Below, in pieces: positions 9,152-17,369 of a stretch of DNA of 64,000 bases. The notes under the pieces were generated by a model, which ran no database searches, was not told the DNA's origin, and saw only the letters and a program-made list of their open reading frames with translations. Position 1 is the stretch's first letter. The number at the start of each line of letters is the position of its first letter. The position numbers and the translations under genes were made by a program. The stretch comes from Alphaproteobacteria bacterium (lineage in GTDB: Bacteria; Pseudomonadota; Alphaproteobacteria; Micavibrionales; Micavibrionaceae), in contig JAJFGV010000064.1 of assembly GCA_021775965.1 (NCBI GenBank), positions 62,001 through 126,000 on the forward strand. Direction: 5' to 3'.

Positions 9152-9170
9152 AAACCAGTAAAATCAATAC

Positions 9171-9191
9171 AAGGTAACGGTTCTTTACCTT
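9171..9191 (+). other. AT-rich hairpin between pilD and pilT
   Basis: A perfect 7-bp inverted repeat, AAGGTAA (9171-9177) with TTACCTT (9185-9191), has a 7-base loop. It is not followed by a clear T run, so it may be a weak terminator, a pause site or an operator. Confidence 0.3.
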
Positions 9192-9252
9192 CCCTTTATA
9201 AAATTGCGTTAATACTAGTACTTAGGCACTTACTTCAAAAAGGATATGACTC

Positions 9253-10419
9253 GTGGATCTGACACAGCTTCTTGCTTTTACCATGCAAAACAACGCCTCT
9301 GACTTGCACTTAAGTGCGGGCAGTCCGGCTATTATTCGCGTCGATGGATTAATGAAACGGGTTAAGGGTGATTCGCTTAGCAGTGATGACATCAGGACCA
9401 TGCTTTATTCGGTGATGTCGGAAGACCAGCGTTCAGAGTATGAGAAAAATATGGAGCTCGACTTTGCTATAGCTCTTGGTGAGAAGGCCAGATTTCGTGT
9501 AAACGGCTTTACTACGCGTTTGGGTTCTTCTGCTGTTTTTAGAACAATTCCTTCCGTGGTTCCAACGATGGATGAGCTGGAGCTTCCGGCTGTTATGAGC
9601 CGGTTTGCCGAACTTGAAAAAGGTATTATTTTGATTACTGGTCCAACCGGTAGTGGTAAGTCGACAACTCTGGCTTCAATGGTGAATCATATAAATCTTC
9701 ATCACTCGAAGCATATTTTGACTATTGAAGATCCGGTTGAATTTTTTCACAGTTCCAAGAAAAGCCTTGTCAATCACCGGGAGGTTGGCACGGATACAAA
9801 TTCCTTTGCCCGCGCGTTGAAAAGCGCCTTGCGTGAGGATCCTGATGTGATTCTCGTTGGTGAGATGCGCGATTACGAAACGATTTCTTTGGCGCTGACG
9901 GCGGCCGAAACAGGTCACCTCGTCTTTGCCACTTTGCATGCTAGTTCTGCTGCCAAGACCATTGACCGTGTTATTGACGTGTTCCCGAGTGGAGACAAGG
10001 AAATGGTGCGGGCAATGCTTGCCAGTTCAATACAAGGCGTTGTTGCGCAAACCCTTTTGCGCCGCGTTGATGGCGGGCGCGTTGGAGCATTTGAAATTCT
10101 GGTTGGAACCAATGCTGTCAGAAACCTGATCCGTGAAAACCAGATCGCCCAGATGTATTCTATGATGCAGACCGGTTCGCGCTATGGAATGATTACAATG
10201 GAGGAGGCTGTCTCCAACTTGCTTGAAGGCGGCGTGATCGATAAGGACGAAGCTCGGCGGACACTTCTTAGAACATCCGATGAAAGTGACGGGGAGGACG
10301 ACGAATATGCATCGGCCTCTCTTGGTGGCGCGAAGATGGGGGATGATGACATGGGTAGTGTTGATATGGATGGAGGAAGCAGTAAAAAAGGTTCCGGTGG
10401 CGAAGGATACTCGTTTTGA
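9253..10419 (+). CDS. pilT: Pilus retraction ATPase PilT
   Basis: Retraction motor for twitching. Walker A GPTGSGKS is at 130-137, Walker B with VGEMRD at 199-207, and a His box H-L-V-F-A-T-L-H follows; a conserved A-V-R-N-L-I-R-E element lies near residue 290. The start is GTG at 9253 after AAAAAGGA. The last 35 residues form a Gly/Ser/Asp/Met-rich tail beyond the usual PilT end. Its stop overlaps the pilU start (TTGA). Confidence 0.95.
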   Translation: MDLTQLLAFTMQNNASDLHLSAGSPAIIRVDGLMKRVKGDSLSSDDIRTMLYSVMSEDQRSEYEKNMELDFAIALGEKARFRVNGFTTRLGSSAVFRTIPSVVPTMDELELPAVMSRFAELEKGIILITGPTGSGKSTTLASMVNHINLHHSKHILTIEDPVEFFHSSKKSLVNHREVGTDTNSFARALKSALREDPDVILVGEMRDYETISLALTAAETGHLVFATLHASSAAKTIDRVIDVFPSGDKEMVRAMLASSIQGVVAQTLLRRVDGGRVGAFEILVGTNAVRNLIRENQIAQMYSMMQTGSRYGMITMEEAVSNLLEGGVIDKDEARRTLLRTSDESDGEDDEYASASLGGAKMGDDDMGSVDMDGGSSKKGSGGEGYSF

Positions 10420-11555
10420 CCGCCCCAATTATTTTCACATATCTTAATGCAATGAACGAACATAAGGCCAGTGACCTTTACCTTACGGTTGGTCACGCGC
10501 CCTGTCTGCGTACGGATAATGATATGGTCAACATTACCGATACGGCGCTTACTCCCGAAAGTATAGAAGAGTTACTGAATTCCATGCTGACCACGCGTCA
10601 AAGGCGGGATTTCGATGCGCATATGGAGCTCAACACAGCTCTGGATATGGGGCAGTATGGCCGTTTTCGTGTCAATGTTATGCGTCAGCGGCAATTCCCG
10701 GCTCTGGTCATCAGACGAATTGTTTCGCAGATTCCCAGCTTTTCTGATCTGAAGCTTCCTAAAATCCTGGAAAAACTTGCGATGGAAAGGCGGGGACTCA
10801 TTCTGGTGACCGGGATGACAGGGTCAGGAAAATCAACAACCCTGGCGGCGATGATTGACAATAGAAATATGAAAGAAAAGGGTCACATCATTACGATTGA
10901 AGATCCGATTGAATATTTTCATGAGCATAAAAAATCTGTTGTCACACAAAGAGAAGTTGGCGTCGATACAGAAAGTTTTGCCCTGGCCATGAAAAACTCA
11001 TTGCGGCAACGTCCGGATGTTATTCTGGTCGGAGAAATTCGTGACAGAGAGGTGATGGAGCAGGCGCTTACGATTGCAGAAACAGGGCATTTATGTCTTG
11101 CCACGATTCATACCAACAATTCCTATCAGGCGATTGAGCGTATTGTGAACATGTTCCCGGAAGACTATCATAACCAGATACGGCTTAATCTCTCGATGAA
11201 TTTAAGGGGTATTATTTCTCAGCGCTTGTTGCCTTCTCTTGAGGGCGGAATGGCGCCGGTCATTGAAATTATGCTGAACCAGGGCCTTGTGAGGGAGCTT
11301 ATCCTCACCGGCAAAATTTCGAAAATTGCCGATGTTATGGAGGCAAACAATCCCCTGGGCATGTGCACCTTCGATCAGTCTCTTTTACGGTTATATATAG
11401 ATGGTTTGATTTCAGAAGACGCCGCTGTCAGCAATTCTGATAAACCCTCTGATATGAAGATGAAGCTCCAGCAAGCCAAGCTCTCTGGTGAAGCTGGCGG
11501 GGCGAGTGATACATTACAGGCCGTTGATACATCGCTTTTGTCTTTTTCTGATTAA
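10416..11555 (+). CDS. pilU: PilT-paralogous ATPase PilU
   Basis: PilT-dependent accessory retraction ATPase of 379 residues. Walker A is GMTGSGKS and Walker B lies in V-I-L-V-G-E-I-R-D; the Asp box and H-L-C-L-A-T-I-H are intact. It starts at TTG, overlapping the pilT stop by 4 bases, after an AAGGA about 10 bases upstream, so translation is coupled to pilT. Confidence 0.93.
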   Translation: MTAPIIFTYLNAMNEHKASDLYLTVGHAPCLRTDNDMVNITDTALTPESIEELLNSMLTTRQRRDFDAHMELNTALDMGQYGRFRVNVMRQRQFPALVIRRIVSQIPSFSDLKLPKILEKLAMERRGLILVTGMTGSGKSTTLAAMIDNRNMKEKGHIITIEDPIEYFHEHKKSVVTQREVGVDTESFALAMKNSLRQRPDVILVGEIRDREVMEQALTIAETGHLCLATIHTNNSYQAIERIVNMFPEDYHNQIRLNLSMNLRGIISQRLLPSLEGGMAPVIEIMLNQGLVRELILTGKISKIADVMEANNPLGMCTFDQSLLRLYIDGLISEDAAVSNSDKPSDMKMKLQQAKLSGEAGGASDTLQAVDTSLLSFSD

Positions 11556-11732
11556 TTCTCTGGCTATCTCGCGCCAGGCCATTTCTTTCTAAATAATGCA
11601 GGGGCTTATTTCATAAGGCGTCTATCTGCTATTGCCTGAAAGGGGTTGTTATGGTGTAATAGTACCAGTGAAACCATTCACTGATTCGCGGCTGTCCATG
11701 CCACAATTCTACATTTCCGGAGTGTTGTTCCA

Positions 11733-13640
11733 ATGTCTAAGCATCAAGTTCTCAAAACTTTGAAATCAGGTGGGGTTTTAAACCTGTGTTGTCTTGTGGT
11801 CGTGGGGTTGTCTGTTGCAAGCTGCGATTTGGCAACCAATTATTTGAAGCCAGACCGCGGCGCCAATATGGAGATACAGGATTATCGGGACGGTCTTGCT
11901 GAACGCCTGCCGGCTGTAGATGACGACGAAAGTGGCGGCTCAATACCATCTTTGCAGCCTTATATTTCTTCTGTGCCGGATAATCTGAAACCTATGCCGT
12001 TGGTTTCTGTTTCTGTGAACCAGTCTGTTCCTGTACGCGACGTGTTGTTTGAGTTGGCGGAGCAGGCGGAATACGATTTGGAGCTTGATCCACGCATACG
12101 CGGCTCTGTTATTTTTACGGCGCGGAACAAACCATTTGATTTGGTTGTGCAGCGTATTTCAGAAATTGCCGGTCTACGGTATCAGTTTAAAGATGATATT
12201 CTCCGGGTTGAGGTGGATACGCCGTATAACAAGACCTATAAAATCGATTACCTTAGCTATGTTCGTACCAATTCCGGCAATGTCAGAAACAACATCGGTG
12301 TTGTCTCTGGAGAGGGTACTGACACAGGTTCAAGTTTTGAGGCGACGTCCGCGAGTGAGGCAAATTTCTGGGGTGAGGTTGAGGTTAGCCTGCAGCAGTT
12401 ATTGGGTAGGGGTACTCAGGCAAGCGCTCTTAAAACGTCAAGGGATCCCAGGATTGTTGCGACAGAACAAAATCCGGAAGCGACAACACTTATGCCGGAG
12501 GCTGTTGAAGGCGAGGATGGCGAGACAACAATTAATGCCGCGCCACCACCGGATGTTGTTCTAAATGTTGAATCTCTTCCTTTGGATGATGAAGAGGACC
12601 CTTTCTCTGGTGAGGGGTCTGATGGTAATGCTGCGACTTTCAGTATGAACAAGCAGGCTGGTATTATTAATGTTTTTGCCAACGAGAAATCCCAAAAAGA
12701 GGTTAATGATTTTCTTAATCTTTTGCGACGCTCGGTCACGGCTCAGGTTCTCATCGAGGCCAAGATTCTTGAGGTCACGCTTAATGATGAATATATTGCC
12801 GGGATTGACTGGCGCTATCTAGGAGGTTTGGGTGGACAGGGGAGTATTAGTTTCCTCTCGGATGGATTTGGAACCCTAGACACGCTTAATGCGGGAGGAT
12901 TTCCTGCGCCGGCGCCAATAGGAGAGTCAATTGTAGCCAATAATTCTAACTTCGTTCTCGGTTTTGCGGGCGACGATGTTCAGAGTTTTATTCAAGCAGT
13001 TTCAGGCTTTGGTACGGTGCGCGCACTGGCCAGTCCGCGTTTGACGGTTCTGAATAACCAGTCGGCTGTGTTGAATGTGGCAACAAACAGAGTTTTCTTT
13101 GAAGTTGATATTGATGTTACGACTGATACTGGCGTGACCCAAACGGATATCGATAGTGATATCAGGAATGTGCCGGAAGGTGTGCTGGTTAACGTTCAGC
13201 CTTCGATTAACCTGGATAACGGCACGATTTCTATGGCTGTGCGGCCGACGATCACCAATATTGTTAATCAGGTGCCTGATCCGGCTATTCAGTTTGTTAC
13301 GGCTTCTGCGACACCGCCAATTACGGGCGTGGTGTCTAATATTCCCGAAGTGAATGTGCAGGAAATTGATTCTGTTATCCAGGTGCGAACAGGTCAGCCT
13401 ATCGTAATGGGTGGCTTGTTACAGGATCGGGCTGTGGCCACAAATAGCGGCGTTCCAGGTCTTGGCGAGGTGCCTATGATGGGATCATTGTTCCGCAAAC
13501 AGTCTGATTTGATTCAAAAGACTGAGCTGGTTATCTTTCTGAAAGCCACTATTCTTGAAGCTCCTGGTGATACGATTCACGATACCGATCGGGATCTGTA
13601 CAGAATGTTCTCTGGCGATCGTCGTCCCCTGAAGCTTTAA
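11733..13640 (+). CDS. pilQ: Outer-membrane secretin (PilQ/MshL type)
   Basis: Forms the outer-membrane pore for the pilus. The 635-residue protein has a lipoprotein-type signal ending V-A-S-C with C31, an STN/N0-like domain at about 85-160, an acidic low-complexity insert at about 235-300, an N1-type ring and the secretin core. The core includes V-R-A-L-A-S-P-R-L at about 428-436 and the closing G-Q-P-I-V-M-G-G-L plus V-P-x-L-G-x-V-P blocks at about 552-590. The single STN and short periplasmic part make it closer to MshL than to classical PilQ. The 177 bases before it hold no gene. Confidence 0.9.
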   Translation: MSKHQVLKTLKSGGVLNLCCLVVVGLSVASCDLATNYLKPDRGANMEIQDYRDGLAERLPAVDDDESGGSIPSLQPYISSVPDNLKPMPLVSVSVNQSVPVRDVLFELAEQAEYDLELDPRIRGSVIFTARNKPFDLVVQRISEIAGLRYQFKDDILRVEVDTPYNKTYKIDYLSYVRTNSGNVRNNIGVVSGEGTDTGSSFEATSASEANFWGEVEVSLQQLLGRGTQASALKTSRDPRIVATEQNPEATTLMPEAVEGEDGETTINAAPPPDVVLNVESLPLDDEEDPFSGEGSDGNAATFSMNKQAGIINVFANEKSQKEVNDFLNLLRRSVTAQVLIEAKILEVTLNDEYIAGIDWRYLGGLGGQGSISFLSDGFGTLDTLNAGGFPAPAPIGESIVANNSNFVLGFAGDDVQSFIQAVSGFGTVRALASPRLTVLNNQSAVLNVATNRVFFEVDIDVTTDTGVTQTDIDSDIRNVPEGVLVNVQPSINLDNGTISMAVRPTITNIVNQVPDPAIQFVTASATPPITGVVSNIPEVNVQEIDSVIQVRTGQPIVMGGLLQDRAVATNSGVPGLGEVPMMGSLFRKQSDLIQKTELVIFLKATILEAPGDTIHDTDRDLYRMFSGDRRPLKL

Positions 13641-13667
13641 ATGTTAAAGAGGCTTTAAGATAAAGAA

Positions 13668-14429
13668 ATGTCCTGGCCTCTCATCACATATGTTCTGACC
13701 GCGGCGTTGCGGGACAGACTTTTGCTTTCTCTTATCATTCTATTGGTTCTGGGTGCCAGTCTATCCGTTTTCATGGGCTCTTCTGCCGTTGTTGAGCAGG
13801 ACAGGTTTGCGGTTGTCTTCGCTGGTGGCGGTTTGCGTCTGGCGAGTGTTTTGGGGCTTGTGCTTTTTGTCGTGTTTTTCGTGCGGCGTTCTTTTGAGAG
13901 CAAGGATGTGGAATTTCTTCTTTCCCGTCCGGTCAGTCGCGTTCAATTTCTTTTATCTTTTTCTGCTGCCTTTTCTCTGCTGGGGATATTGATGGGTGCC
14001 GCCGTTGGGGCCACGTTATATGCTCTTGGCCCGCATTTATTCGGTGAAGGACATATTCTCTGGGTGGTGAGCTTGATGGTCGAGAATGTGATCATGGTCA
14101 ATGCGGCTTTATTTTTCTCGATGTTCTTATCAAGCGCGGCCACGGCGTCAATGGTGGCGTTTACATTTTATGTGCTGGCAAGAATGATGGGGCAGATTTT
14201 GGGTATTATTGATGCCGGTGGTCGGCTTTTTGAATTTGGGCCTATGTCTGTCGCTATACAGATGATATCTGCTGTCACGCCGCGGCTGGATCTTATGGCC
14301 CAGACGTCATGGCTGGTTTATGGTGCGGGCGATGAGGTCGGCTTTTCCTATATTATTATACAGGGGCTTGTCTTTAGCATTTTGATTATTCTGGCTTCGC
14401 TTCTTGATCTGGTGTTCAGAAAATTCTGA
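13668..14429 (+). CDS. ABC-2-type membrane permease in the pilus locus
   Basis: A 253-residue protein with about six hydrophobic segments in an ABC-2-like layout, including the L-L-S-R-P-V-S-R amphipathic segment (near residues 84-91) seen in such permeases. It probably pairs with the ABC ATPase at 6482. It follows the secretin by 27 bases, and its TGA shares one base with the next ATG. It resembles PilI-like permeases in position only. Confidence 0.7.
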   Translation: MSWPLITYVLTAALRDRLLLSLIILLVLGASLSVFMGSSAVVEQDRFAVVFAGGGLRLASVLGLVLFVVFFVRRSFESKDVEFLLSRPVSRVQFLLSFSAAFSLLGILMGAAVGATLYALGPHLFGEGHILWVVSLMVENVIMVNAALFFSMFLSSAATASMVAFTFYVLARMMGQILGIIDAGGRLFEFGPMSVAIQMISAVTPRLDLMAQTSWLVYGAGDEVGFSYIIIQGLVFSILIILASLLDLVFRKF

Positions 14430-15175
14430 TGTCTCAGTCTATACGCAAAGAAAAAATAATAAAAATTATGTTGGGTGTTGCCGTTTTGGTTAATACGCTG
14501 ACCTGGTTTTATGCGCGCGACGTTCAGGCGCGCTGGGCCAATGTTCCGCCAGTGCCAGATGAAATTGGTGCGACGAGTTTTGCGCTTGGTGACAAACAGT
14601 TTGCGTATCGCACTTTGGGGCTCATGTTGCAAAATATGGGTGATGCCGGTGGGCGTAGCACACCTTTGCAAGACTATGATTATGATGAGCTAACAAAGTG
14701 GTTGTTTTTGATGGATCGGCTGGATCCCAAATCAGATCATATTCCCTATCTTGCGTCCTATTATTTTGGTGGTGTGCAAAAGCCGGAAATGTTACGCCCG
14801 ATGATGGATTACTTTGTTGCGGTTGGAAATACGTCTTACGGAGAAAAATGGCGTTGGCTGGCGCAAGGCGCATATTTGGCGCGGTTTCGTATGAATGATC
14901 TCGATAAGGCTCTGGAGATGGCAAATACATTGGCAAAAATTGAAAAAGATGACATGCCTTTTTGGGCCCGGCAGATGCCAGCTTTTATTTTAACGGCCAA
15001 GGGTGAAAAAGAAGCCGCCTATGCGATTATGCTGGAGACCTTGAAAAGTAGCGCTGAAAAACTTCATCCCAATGAGGTGAATGCGATGCGGGCCTATATT
15101 TGCACGCGGATATTGGATATAACGGAGGCGCGGGCCAATCCTTTGTGTGAAGATATTTCCGAGGTACAACAATAG
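14429..15175 (+). CDS. Single-pass helical-repeat protein of the pilus locus
   Basis: Family not recognised. The 248-residue protein has an N-terminal membrane segment at about 11-28, then an extracytoplasmic helical region with TPR/SEL-like spacing (Y-L-A-S-Y-Y, G-A-Y-L-A-R-F, A-L-E-M-A-N-T-L-A). Its start overlaps the ABC permease stop by one base, so the two are probably translated together. It may be the third part of a PilG/H/I-like ABC module, which is inference. Confidence 0.55.
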   Translation: MSQSIRKEKIIKIMLGVAVLVNTLTWFYARDVQARWANVPPVPDEIGATSFALGDKQFAYRTLGLMLQNMGDAGGRSTPLQDYDYDELTKWLFLMDRLDPKSDHIPYLASYYFGGVQKPEMLRPMMDYFVAVGNTSYGEKWRWLAQGAYLARFRMNDLDKALEMANTLAKIEKDDMPFWARQMPAFILTAKGEKEAAYAIMLETLKSSAEKLHPNEVNAMRAYICTRILDITEARANPLCEDISEVQQ

Positions 15176-15178
15176 AGC

Positions 15179-16249
15179 ATGGATAAATTAACGTTCACAG
15201 TGCCCGAAATTGTTTCGCTGATTGGCGTGGTCCAGTGCGTGTATATACTTGTCTATATCCTGTTCCGCTCAGGTCGCCTGTCGCATGCGGGTTTGCCGTT
15301 TTTATATTTTCTGGTTTTGGGCACGGCTTTCTTTCTGGATTTAGGCCGCGCTTATATCGCAGACATTACCCCCCATTACGATATGATCCAGTGGTTTATG
15401 TGGTTTTCTGGCCCGCCGCTGAGTGCTCTTTTGGTGATACAGGTCGTGCAAATCACAAAATTACCGGCATTACATCATTATTGGGTGTTGTTTTTAGTAC
15501 CCGTGGCGTTGGGCGCTTCTGTTTTTCTATCAACCACATATGGCGGTTGTGAAGCCGTCTCAGTTGATGCCTGTTCATCGCTCAGAGAATGGCTGATTGT
15601 GTGTGGTTTGGTTGCGGGCGCGATAAGTTTGCTTGTGATATGGGCGCAGCGTGGGTTGTTTGATGCTCTGTTTGCACAAAAAACCGGTAAGGATCGTTAC
15701 TGGCTGATTTTGGCGCTGATTTTTGCCAATATTTTCTTTTTAGGGGCGATGTTTGTGAGCTTAACCCCAGCCATATCGCCAGCGGATATTGGCTTGATCC
15801 GTAGCGTTTTGGGTTTGGCCTTTGTTTATCTGGTGACCACCAGCCTGTTTCGTATCTATCCGCAGGCTGTGCGGGTGGTCCCCCGTGGTGATCGGGATGA
15901 TATTTTGTCGCATAAGGAGCTGGATGTGGCCCTACAGATCGAAAAACTGATGGAGCTGGACAAGGTTTATCACGAAACAGGGTATTCCCGGACGGATTTG
16001 GCCCGCGAATTAGACCAATCAGAGACTGCAATTTCAAAGATTATTAACCTTCATTTTGGCAAGTCCTTTCCGCAGCTGGTGAATGAGCGTCGGATAGAGG
16101 ATGCGAAGCGATTATTGGCCGAAACGGACGCTTCTGTGAAGGTTGTCGCAGAGGAAGTCGGGTTTAACTCTCTGGCCTCTTTTAACCGTGTTTTCAAGGA
16201 TTTAGCTGGTGAAGCGCCGAGCACGTACAGGAAAAACCAAATTGCCTGA
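15179..16249 (+). CDS. Membrane-anchored AraC-family regulator
   Basis: A 356-residue protein with roughly seven hydrophobic segments in the first 225 residues and a C-terminal AraC/XylS double helix-turn-helix (about 265-352) with V-A-x-E-V-G-F-N-S-L-A-S-F-N-R-V-F-K. A membrane sensor with a cytoplasmic DNA-binding domain fits a regulator of the adjacent prepilin or pilus genes. It lies 3 bases after the preceding gene and directly upstream of the prepilin. Confidence 0.85.
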   Translation: MDKLTFTVPEIVSLIGVVQCVYILVYILFRSGRLSHAGLPFLYFLVLGTAFFLDLGRAYIADITPHYDMIQWFMWFSGPPLSALLVIQVVQITKLPALHHYWVLFLVPVALGASVFLSTTYGGCEAVSVDACSSLREWLIVCGLVAGAISLLVIWAQRGLFDALFAQKTGKDRYWLILALIFANIFFLGAMFVSLTPAISPADIGLIRSVLGLAFVYLVTTSLFRIYPQAVRVVPRGDRDDILSHKELDVALQIEKLMELDKVYHETGYSRTDLARELDQSETAISKIINLHFGKSFPQLVNERRIEDAKRLLAETDASVKVVAEEVGFNSLASFNRVFKDLAGEAPSTYRKNQIA

Positions 16250-16356
16250 CTCCTCAATTTGTTATTGTGAGTAATCACCCTGTCAGAACGCCCAAAACCG
16301 GGTGAAATTTTAAGGACTTGTTTAGAAAAATAGCCCATGATTAAACAACTAGGGAC

Positions 16357-16385
16357 TGTTTTTAACGGGCAAAAATGTGTATACT
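16357..16385 (+). promoter_or_regulatory. Possible prepilin promoter
   Basis: TATACT at 16380-16385 matches the -10 consensus in five of six bases. The -35 candidate 17 bases upstream (TGTTTT) is weak. It would give a leader of about 50 bases containing the hairpin at 16404. Confidence 0.3.
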
Positions 16386-16403
16386 TTTCATGCTTGTCTA
16401 AAT

Positions 16404-16424
16404 CACGGGTTCCCGTGTTTTTTT
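16404..16424 (+). terminator. Terminator-like hairpin in the prepilin leader
   Basis: CACGG (16404-16408) pairs with CCGTG (16413-16417) around a 4-base loop, followed by seven T residues. It ends only 8 bases before the AAAGGAG ribosome site of the prepilin. It either stops read-through from the AraC-type gene or attenuates prepilin mRNA. Confidence 0.55.
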
Positions 16425-16442
16425 ATTTTAAAGGAGATACCA

Positions 16443-17201
16443 ATGTATACGAATGAAACCAAAATTCGTAAGGGAGAAAAGGGTTTTACCCTGGTCGAAC
16501 TTGCGATTGTGATGATCATTATCGGCCTGCTGATCACAGGAATTCTTAAAGGGCAGGAAATGATTGCGAATGCTCAAATTACAGCAACAATTTCAGGTAT
16601 GAAGGGTCTTGATGCTGCAGCCAATACATTCAGGGACAGCTATAACTCATTCCCTGGCGATATGGCGAATGCTAGTGGCGCTAATGCGCGTTTGCCAAAC
16701 TGTCTGGCACCTTGTGGCAATGGTGATGGTGATGGTCGTCTTGATACAAACCCCGGTGCTTTACCGGTTGCAGGTGGTGAAATGGTCTTTTTCTTCACCC
16801 AGCTTAGTGCCGCAGATTTGATCTCGGGCCTAACTGCTGATGGTTCTGGTGGTGGTGGTGTTGAATTTGGAGATGAACTGCCAACGGCACCAATTGGTGG
16901 CGGCTTTTCTGCCGGACATACAAACCCTAACGGTGGTCCAACCGCTGCAACGGGCTTTAATGCTGCTACTTTACGCACGGGGCATTATTTGACTCTTAAT
17001 GGAGCGGTTGCCGCTGTAGGAGCAACCACGGGTTCCTTATCGCCAACACAGGCGGCGCGCATCGATCGTAAGATGGATGATGGTGTGCCCGGAGCCGGTA
17101 GTATTCAGGGTAGCGCTGGCGGTACTTGTATAGCTGGTGGGCTTTATGCTGAAGGCGATTCAGATGCCTTGTGCGCTATCATGTCGCGTATCGGTGGCTA
17201 A
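16443..17201 (+). CDS. Type IV prepilin (pilin-like major subunit candidate)
   Basis: A 252-residue prepilin with a 14-residue basic leader, cleavage G14|F15, then F-T-L-V-E with the key Glu at mature position 5, and a hydrophobic assembly helix. An F-P-G-D-M motif follows the helix, as in many GspG-like pilins. Cysteine pairs C87/C91 and C229/C244 could form disulfides, and a D-G-D-G-R-L-D loop at 95-101 resembles a calcium-binding turn. The start at 16443 is chosen for the AAAGGAG upstream and the leader length. It is the only prepilin seen and has its own terminator, which fits a strongly expressed subunit. Confidence 0.92.
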   Translation: MYTNETKIRKGEKGFTLVELAIVMIIIGLLITGILKGQEMIANAQITATISGMKGLDAAANTFRDSYNSFPGDMANASGANARLPNCLAPCGNGDGDGRLDTNPGALPVAGGEMVFFFTQLSAADLISGLTADGSGGGGVEFGDELPTAPIGGGFSAGHTNPNGGPTAATGFNAATLRTGHYLTLNGAVAAVGATTGSLSPTQAARIDRKMDDGVPGAGSIQGSAGGTCIAGGLYAEGDSDALCAIMSRIGG

Positions 17202-17228
17202 TCTGATTTAGTCTTTATAATCGAATTC

Positions 17229-17257
17229 AAAAGGGCCCTTCGCGGGGCCCTTTTTTT
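17229..17257 (+). terminator. Rho-independent terminator of the prepilin gene
   Basis: AAAAGGGCCC and GGGCCCTTTT form a 10-bp stem around a 6-base loop, followed by a run of seven T residues. It lies 28 bases after the prepilin stop. Confidence 0.92.
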
Positions 17258-17266
17258 GTTGCCTGC

Positions 17267-17351
17267 CGTCATTGCGAGCGCCAGCGAAGCAATCCAGTAA
17301 CTGTAAGAAAGATTCTGGATTGCCGCGTCGCTACCGCTCCTCGCAATGACG
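17267..17351. repeat. Dispersed palindromic repeat, copy A
   Basis: An 85-base imperfect inverted repeat opening CGTCATTGCGAG and closing CTCGCAATGACG, with internal GCAATCCAG/CTGGATTGC arms. It belongs to the same family as the copies at 40069, 49693 and 53356. It lies between the prepilin terminator and the slipin stop. Confidence 0.9.
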
Positions 17352-17369
17352 ACGATGGGAGAAGAGGCG

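Noticed and set aside
16377-16442. A longer prepilin leader starting at 16377
   Set aside because: It would run through the terminator-like hairpin, give a 36-residue leader, and ignore the strong ribosome site at 16431-16437.
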